From the NCBI RefSeq assembly GCF_001509485.1, contig NZ_LLZI01000066.1:1-9993 (forward strand): 9,993 bases of DNA, written 5' to 3'. Both the position numbers and the translations under genes were made by a program. Source of the stretch: Streptomyces sp. NRRL F-4489. Lineage in GTDB: Bacteria > Actinomycetota > Actinomycetes > Streptomycetales > Streptomycetaceae. Positions within the stretch are counted from its first letter, which is position 1; each line of letters starts with the position of its first letter. The notes beneath the pieces were generated by a model, which had not been told where the DNA came from, searched no databases, and was given only the letters and a program-made list of their open reading frames with translations. This document shows, piece after piece, positions 6,426 through 9,993 of this stretch.

Positions 6426-6430
6426 AGGAG
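6425..6430 (+). promoter_or_regulatory. Ribosome binding site of the Cys-rich gene
   Basis: GAGGAG lies 5 bases before the ATG at 6436. It is among the strongest Shine-Dalgarno sequences in the window and fixes the start. The preceding hairpin overlaps its first base. Confidence 0.7.
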
Positions 6431-6435
6431 CGCAC

Positions 6436-6885
6436 ATGAGCGACATCACCAAGACGACGACGGCCGGTGCGACCGGCGCCGCGCCCGCCCCGACCCAGCC
6501 CGTCCCGACCCAGGCCCGGCGGCCCGAGCCCGCCGCCCGCGAGGCGTACGCCTTCTGCTGCATGAGCTGCGGCCACGGCTGGGAGCAGGCGTACGACATC
6601 GAGCACCAGGTGGACACCAAGGGCGTCACGCACGCCGTGTACTACGCGGACGGCGAGCGCGTCCCCTCGCCCCTGACCCATCCGACGTGCCGCAGCTGCG
6701 GCGGCACCGTCGTCCGCATCATGCGCTCCGGGCAGGTCTCGATGGTCTCCGACGCGATCGCGCACCTGCACCAGAGCCCGCAGCGGAAGTCCGCCCACCG
6801 CGCGGACGGCGACGGGCCCGCGCCGGAGCGGCACCACTGGCACCTCTCCGACCTGCTGCACCCCTTCCAGCACCACCGCAGGTGA
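6436..6885 (+). CDS. Small Cys/His-rich protein, zinc-ribbon-like, function unknown
   Basis: This 149-residue soluble protein has no signal peptide or membrane segment. A Thr/Ala/Pro-rich disordered N-terminus (1-37) precedes a compact core (about 38-103). The core carries two CxxC pairs 40 residues apart, C42-M-S-C45 and C85-R-S-C88, each in a SCG-type knuckle (MSCGHGW and RSCGG); C41 is an extra cysteine. This spacing fits a four-Cys zinc ribbon. The C-terminus is basic and His-rich, ending in a WHLSDLLHP element and an HHRR tail, which suggests extra metal or nucleic acid binding. I do not recognise a named family, although proteins of this look are usual in Streptomyces. It starts at an ATG behind a strong GAGGAG, and its leader is unusually structured. 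It ends 33 bases before tatD. In mycobacteria a methionyl-tRNA synthetase gene lies in this interval. Regulation by metal or redox state is a guess. Confidence 0.85.
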   Translation: MSDITKTTTAGATGAAPAPTQPVPTQARRPEPAAREAYAFCCMSCGHGWEQAYDIEHQVDTKGVTHAVYYADGERVPSPLTHPTCRSCGGTVVRIMRSGQVSMVSDAIAHLHQSPQRKSAHRADGDGPAPERHHWHLSDLLHPFQHHRR

Positions 6886-6905
6886 GGCGCCGGCCGCCGT
6901 CCTCG

Positions 6906-6911
6906 TAGGAT
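6906..6911 (+). promoter_or_regulatory. Likely -10 box of a leaderless tatD transcript, or its ribosome binding site
   Basis: TAGGAT is followed by seven bases (CGCGGCC) and ATG at 6919. GTGAGG (6882-6887, 18 bases upstream) is only a weak -35. The AGGA within the box could act as a Shine-Dalgarno at 8 bases spacing. If it is a promoter, tatD is transcribed separately from the Cys-rich gene despite the short gap. Confidence 0.45.
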
Positions 6912-6918
6912 CGCGGCC

Positions 6919-7794
6919 ATGGCCACGCAGGACAAGCACACCCCGCCGCCGCTGCCCGAACCGCTCCGGGTGCCGGTCGCGGACTCGCACACCCACCTGG
7001 ACATGCAGGACACGACCGTCGAGGCGGCCCTCGCCAAGGCCGCCTCGGTCGGTGTGACCACCCTCGTCCAGGTGGGCTGCGACCTGAACGGCTCCCGCTG
7101 GGCCGCGGACACCGCCGCGGCCCACGACGCGGTGCACGCCGCCGTCGCCCTGCACCCCAACGAGGCGCCCCGGATCGTCCTCGGCGACCCGGACGGCTGG
7201 TCCCGGCAGGGCGCCCGCGAGCCCGGCGGCGACGCGGCCCTGGACGCCGCGCTGGCCGAGATCGACGCGCTGGCCGCCCGCCCCGAGGTCCGCGGCGTCG
7301 GCGAGACCGGCCTCGACTACTTCCGCACCGGCCCGGACGGCATGGCCGCCCAGGAGCGCTCCTTCCGCGCCCATATCGAGATCGCCAAGCGGCACGGCAA
7401 GGCCCTGGTCATCCACGACCGCGAGGCCCACGACGACGTCCTGCGGATCCTGCGCGAGGAGGGCGCCCCGGACCGGGTCGTCTTCCACTGCTTCTCCGGC
7501 GACGCCGCGATGGCCGAAGTGTGCGCCGCGGCCGGCTACTTCATGTCGTTCGCCGGCAACGTCACCTTCAAGAACGCCCAGCCGCTGCGCGACGCCGTCG
7601 CCGCGGCCCCGCCGGAACTCCTCCTCGTCGAGACCGACGCGCCCTTCCTCACCCCCGCCCCGTACCGCGGACGGGCCAACGCCCCGTATCTGATCCCGCT
7701 CACCCTGCGGGCCATGGCCGCCGTCAAGGACATGGACGAGGACGCGCTGGCCTCGGCCGTCGCCGCCAACACCGCCCGCGCGTTCGACTACTGA
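6919..7794 (+). CDS. tatD: TatD-family metal-dependent hydrolase (DNase)
   Basis: This 291-residue TIM-barrel amidohydrolase-type enzyme binds two divalent metals. TatD proteins act as 3'-5' exonucleases on single-stranded DNA or RNA and as tRNA/D-aminoacyl processing enzymes in some organisms. All expected ligands are visible: H24-T-H26 in DSHTHLD, E129 in GETGLDY, H166 in VIHDRE, H190 in HCFSG and D240 in ETDAPFLTP. The C-terminus, with the NTARAFDY ending, is typical. An insertion-like segment (about 86-106, WSRQGAREPGGDA) is longer than in E. coli TatD but is common in actinobacteria. The first 17 residues are a Pro-rich tail. The ATG at 6919 is supported by the TAGGAT element 7 bases upstream. 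It precedes rpfB and rsmA, as in mycobacteria. It is cytoplasmic by lack of a signal peptide. The in vivo substrate is not known from sequence. Confidence 0.95.
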   Translation: MATQDKHTPPPLPEPLRVPVADSHTHLDMQDTTVEAALAKAASVGVTTLVQVGCDLNGSRWAADTAAAHDAVHAAVALHPNEAPRIVLGDPDGWSRQGAREPGGDAALDAALAEIDALAARPEVRGVGETGLDYFRTGPDGMAAQERSFRAHIEIAKRHGKALVIHDREAHDDVLRILREEGAPDRVVFHCFSGDAAMAEVCAAAGYFMSFAGNVTFKNAQPLRDAVAAAPPELLLVETDAPFLTPAPYRGRANAPYLIPLTLRAMAAVKDMDEDALASAVAANTARAFDY

Positions 7795-7813
7795 ACGCAC
7801 GGCCCGACGCGCG

Positions 7814-7837
7814 CCGGCCCGGCGGGAGTTGGGCCGG
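7814..7837 (+). terminator. Hairpin downstream of tatD
   Basis: A perfect 7-bp stem, CCGGCCC (7814-7820) with GGGCCGG (7831-7837), encloses a 10-base loop, about 20 bases after the tatD stop codon. There is no T-run. Its 3' arm overlaps the proposed -35 of the rpfB promoter, so it could also influence that promoter. Confidence 0.4.
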
Positions 7838-7858
7838 ACGCCCGTACTCCGCTACATT
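7829..7858 (+). promoter_or_regulatory. Candidate promoter of the rpfB-rsmA unit
   Basis: TTGGGC (7829-7834) and TACATT (7853-7858) are 18 bases apart. TACATT fits TANNNT and TTG is the best conserved half of a -35. The predicted leader would be about 38 bases. The whole gap 7795-7902 is 108 bases, too short for the ydaO-type c-di-AMP riboswitch known upstream of S. coelicolor rpfA, and I see no such structure. TTGACC at 7865-7870 has no -10 partner. Confidence 0.4.
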
Positions 7859-7902
7859 CCGCGCTTGACCGGTTACCGGACGACACCCGTGGCAGGTGCA
7901 GC

Positions 7903-9063
7903 GTGAGCCCCTCACCCAGCGGCCACCGCGGCCGCCGCGCCCGCGGCCGCCGCCGGCGCCCCGCCGCCGCCCCCGAGCACCTCCGCCGGCTGCTGCCCCG
8001 CGCCCTGGTCGTCGCCTTCCTCGCCGGCGGCACCACCGCCTTCGTCGCCCAGGACAAGGCGATCCGGCTCAGCGTCGACGGCGACCCGCGCACCCTGCAC
8101 ACCTTCGCCGGCGACGTCGAGGGCCTGCTCGCCGACGAGGGCGTCCCGGTCGGCGCCCACGACATCGTCGCCCCCGCCCCCGGCACCGGCCTGACCAGCG
8201 GCGACGAGGTCGTGGTCCGCCACGGCCGGCCCGTCGTCCTGACCCTCGACGGGCACCGCCGCCGGGTGTGGACCACCGCCGCCACCGTCGAGGAGGCGCT
8301 GCGCCAGCTCGGCGTCCGCGCCGAGGGCGCCTACCTCTCCACCGCCCGCTCCCGGCCCATCGGCCGGCACGGCCTGGAACTCCACGTCCGCACCGCACGC
8401 ACCGTCCACCTCGTCGCGGACGGCCGCGAGCACCTGGTCCGCACCACCGCCGCCACCGTCCGCGAGGCCCTCGCCGAGGCCGGCTTGGCCCTGCGCGAGG
8501 CGGACACCACCTCCGTACCGCCGGACAGCTTCCCCCGCGACGGCCAGACCGTCACCGTACTGCGGATCACCGGCCGCACCGAGGTCCGGGAGGAACCCGT
8601 CCCGTTCCGCACCATCCGCCGCCCCGACCCGCGCCTGCCGCGCGGCACCGAGCAGACCGTCCGCCCCGGCGCCCCGGGCCTGCGCCGCGTCACCTACCGC
8701 TGGGAGACCGTCAACGGCGTCCACCGCCGCCCCCGCCGCATCGCCACCGAGACGCTCCGCGCGCCCAGCCCCCGCATCGTCCGCGTCGGCACCCGCGCCG
8801 CCCCCGCCTCCGTCCCCGGCGCCGACCACCTCGCGTGGGGCGCGCTGGCCCGCTGCGAGGCCGGCGGCCGCCCCGACGCGGTGGACGCCACCGGCACCCA
8901 CGGCGGCCTGTACCAGTTCGACACCGCCACCTGGCACCGCCTCGGCGGCACCGGCCGCCCCCAGGACGCCCCCGCCGAGGAGCAGACCTACCGGGCCAAG
9001 AAGCTCTACGTCACCCGGGGCGCGAGCCCGTGGCCGCTGTGCGGCCGTAAGCTTCACGGGTGA
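7903..9063 (+). CDS. rpfB: RpfB-like resuscitation-promoting factor (cell-wall lytic enzyme)
   Basis: This 386-residue envelope protein cleaves peptidoglycan and promotes germination or regrowth. An Arg-rich N-terminus (8-33) leads to one hydrophobic segment (about 34-49), an anchor or signal peptide. Three DUF348 repeats follow (about 53-95, 108-150 and 165-207), then a G5 domain (about 222-297) and the transglycosylase-like Rpf domain (about 307-383). The last contains the catalytic Glu in RCEAGG (E319), [13 protein letters not shown] (332-344) and SPWPLC (375-380). C318 and C380 are placed for the domain's usual disulfide. The order is that of M. tuberculosis RpfB (362 residues). The GTG at 7903 is preceded by AGGTG (7894-7898) 4 bases away, a modest ribosome binding site, and no other in-frame start is better. 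Its TGA overlaps the GTG of rsmA. No lipobox is visible, so attachment, if any, is through the hydrophobic segment. Confidence 0.94.
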   Translation: MSPSPSGHRGRRARGRRRRPAAAPEHLRRLLPRALVVAFLAGGTTAFVAQDKAIRLSVDGDPRTLHTFAGDVEGLLADEGVPVGAHDIVAPAPGTGLTSGDEVVVRHGRPVVLTLDGHRRRVWTTAATVEEALRQLGVRAEGAYLSTARSRPIGRHGLELHVRTARTVHLVADGREHLVRTTAATVREALAEAGLALREADTTSVPPDSFPRDGQTVTVLRITGRTEVREEPVPFRTIRRPDPRLPRGTEQTVRPGAPGLRRVTYRWETVNGVHRRPRRIATETLRAPSPRIVRVGTRAAPASVPGADHLAWGALARCEAGGRPDAVDATGTHGGLYQFDTATWHRLGGTGRPQDAPAEEQTYRAKKLYVTRGASPWPLCGRKLHG

Positions 9064-9968
9064 GCGAGCGCAAGACCACTGATGACACAGGCCCCCTGCT
9101 GGGCCCCGCCGATGTCCGGGAGCTGGCGGCCGCGCTGGGCGTCCGACCCACCAAGCAGCGCGGCCAGAACTTCGTCATCGACGCCAACACCGTCCGCCGG
9201 ATCGTCCGGACCGCCGAGGTCCGCCCCGACGACGTGGTGGTGGAGGTCGGCCCCGGCCTCGGCTCGCTGACCCTGGCCCTCCTGGAGACCGCCGACCGCG
9301 TCACCGCCGTCGAGATCGACGACGTACTCGCCGCCGCGCTGCCCGCCACCGTCGCCGCCCGCCTGCCCGAGCGCGCCGACCGCTTCACGCTCGTCCACCG
9401 CGACGCCCTGCACGTCACCGAGCTGCCCGGCCCGGCCCCCACCGCCCTGGTCGCCAACCTCCCCTACAACGTCGCCGTGCCCGTCCTCCTGCACATGCTG
9501 GAGCGGTTCCCGACCATCCAGCGCACCCTGGTCATGGTCCAGGCCGAGGTCGCCGACCGCCTCGCCGCCGGCCCCGGCAGCAAGGTCTACGGCGTCCCGT
9601 CCGTCAAGGCGAACTGGTACGCCGAGGTCAAGCGGGCCGGCGCGATCGGCCGCAACGTCTTCTGGCCGGCCCCCAACGTCGAATCCGGCCTGGTCTCCCT
9701 GGTCCGCCGCACCGAACCGCTGCCGTCCCGCGCCTCCCGCGAAGAGGTCTTCGCGGTCATCGACGCCGCCTTCGCCCAGCGCCGCAAGACCCTGCGGGCC
9801 GCGCTCGCCGGCTGGGCGGGCTCGGCCCGGGCCGCCGAGGCCGCGCTCGTCGCCGCCGGCGTCTCCCCGCAGGCCCGCGGCGAATCGCTGGCCATCGAGT
9901 CCTTCATCGCCATCGCCGAGAACAAGGCCGCCGCCGACGCCGCCGCCGGCCAGGAGTCCACGCCGTGA
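9060..9968 (+). CDS. rsmA: 16S rRNA (adenine1518-N6/adenine1519-N6)-dimethyltransferase
   Basis: This 302-residue SAM-dependent methylase (KsgA) dimethylates A1518 and A1519 in helix 45 of 16S rRNA, a late step and checkpoint of 30S assembly; loss gives kasugamycin resistance in many bacteria. Motifs are in order: GQNF (35-38), the SAM loop [11 protein letters not shown] (61-71), the acidic VEIDD (84-88), the catalytic NLPY (133-136), [10 protein letters not shown] (201-210) and the basic C-terminal FAQRRKTLR (238-246). Length is slightly above the E. coli enzyme because of a short N-terminal tail and an Ala-rich C-terminus. The GTG start lies inside the TGA region of rpfB (GTGA, 9060-9063), with no clear ribosome binding site, so translation is probably coupled. 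Its own TGA overlaps the next gene in the same way. The rpfB-ksgA-ispE order is conserved in actinobacteria. Confidence 0.96.
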   Translation: MSERKTTDDTGPLLGPADVRELAAALGVRPTKQRGQNFVIDANTVRRIVRTAEVRPDDVVVEVGPGLGSLTLALLETADRVTAVEIDDVLAAALPATVAARLPERADRFTLVHRDALHVTELPGPAPTALVANLPYNVAVPVLLHMLERFPTIQRTLVMVQAEVADRLAAGPGSKVYGVPSVKANWYAEVKRAGAIGRNVFWPAPNVESGLVSLVRRTEPLPSRASREEVFAVIDAAFAQRRKTLRAALAGWAGSARAAEAALVAAGVSPQARGESLAIESFIAIAENKAAADAAAGQESTP

Positions 9969-9988
9969 CCCGCCCCGTGACCCGCCCC
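9965..9988 (+). repeat. 12-base perfect tandem repeat at the start of the last gene
   Basis: GTGACCCGCCCC occurs twice back to back (9965-9976 and 9977-9988), followed by GCCCC. The unit is a multiple of three, so it repeats Met/Val-Thr-Arg-Pro and the start codon without shifting frame. Confidence 0.8.
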
Positions 9989-9993
9989 GCCCC
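9965..9993 (+). CDS. ispE: Start of a downstream gene, probably ispE (partial)
   Basis: A GTG overlaps the rsmA stop codon (GTGA, 9965-9968) and is preceded by AGGAG (9952-9956) at 8 bases spacing, a good ribosome binding site. Only about nine codons (MTRPVTRPA) lie inside the window. The family cannot be read from them. The name rests on conserved order: ispE, the 4-diphosphocytidyl-methylerythritol kinase of the MEP isoprenoid pathway, follows ksgA in Streptomyces and mycobacteria. A second in-frame GTG at 9977 arises from a 12-base tandem repeat; the first start fits the ribosome binding site better. Confidence 0.55.

Noticed and set aside
6886..6918. Treating the Cys-rich gene and tatD as one simple operon
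   Set aside because: The 33-base gap has a TAGGAT box at leaderless spacing before tatD, so separate transcription is at least as likely. Neither can be settled from sequence.
7865..7870. TTGACC as the -35 box of the rpfB promoter
   Set aside because: No TANNNT sequence lies 16 to 19 bases downstream. The TTGGGC/TACATT pair is better.
7912..9057. 381-codon minus-strand frame antisense to nearly all of rpfB
   Set aside because: Gly/Ala-rich sequence without motifs. The plus strand encodes a full RpfB architecture.

Overview
This window has very high GC content, strong G/C bias at third codon positions, GTG starts, 4-base GTGA gene overlaps and start codons placed just after a promoter -10 box. 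Together with the gene families present, this points to a Streptomyces or close relative. No rRNA, tRNA, CRISPR array, insertion sequence or phage gene was seen. The DNA looks like chromosomal core, not a recently acquired island.

Left half, all on the minus strand (reading right to left): a protein O-mannosyltransferase (pmt), then a class B penicillin-binding protein with an NTF2-like N-terminal domain. After a GC-rich hairpin comes a two-gene unit of a YbaK/aminoacyl-tRNA-deacylase-like protein and an EamA/DMT-family membrane transporter, which overlap by GTGA. Downstream of the transporter are a hairpin and a four-G-run (quadruplex-type) sequence in the transcribed strand.

Right half, all on the plus strand, diverging from pmt across 139 bp: rsmI (16S rRNA C1402 2'-O-methyltransferase); a small protein with two CxxC pairs and a His-rich tail, preceded by a structured 242-base gap; a TatD-family metal-dependent nuclease; an RpfB-like resuscitation-promoting factor (signal anchor, three DUF348 repeats, G5, transglycosylase-like domain); rsmA/ksgA (16S rRNA m6,2A dimethyltransferase); and the first 29 bases of a further gene, probably ispE. 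The last three genes are linked by GTGA overlaps.

The order pmt <- -> rsmI ... tatD-rpfB-ksgA-ispE matches the order I recall for Mycobacterium tuberculosis (Rv1002c, Rv1003 ... Rv1008-Rv1011), so most of the window is an ancient actinobacterial synteny block. Its themes are cell-envelope work (O-mannosylation, peptidoglycan cross-linking, peptidoglycan cleavage at regrowth) and ribosome maturation (two 16S rRNA methylases). The least explained part is the small Cys/His-rich gene and its leader. I see no clear evidence of a wholly new multi-gene system; the findings are mostly regulatory structures and small-gene questions.
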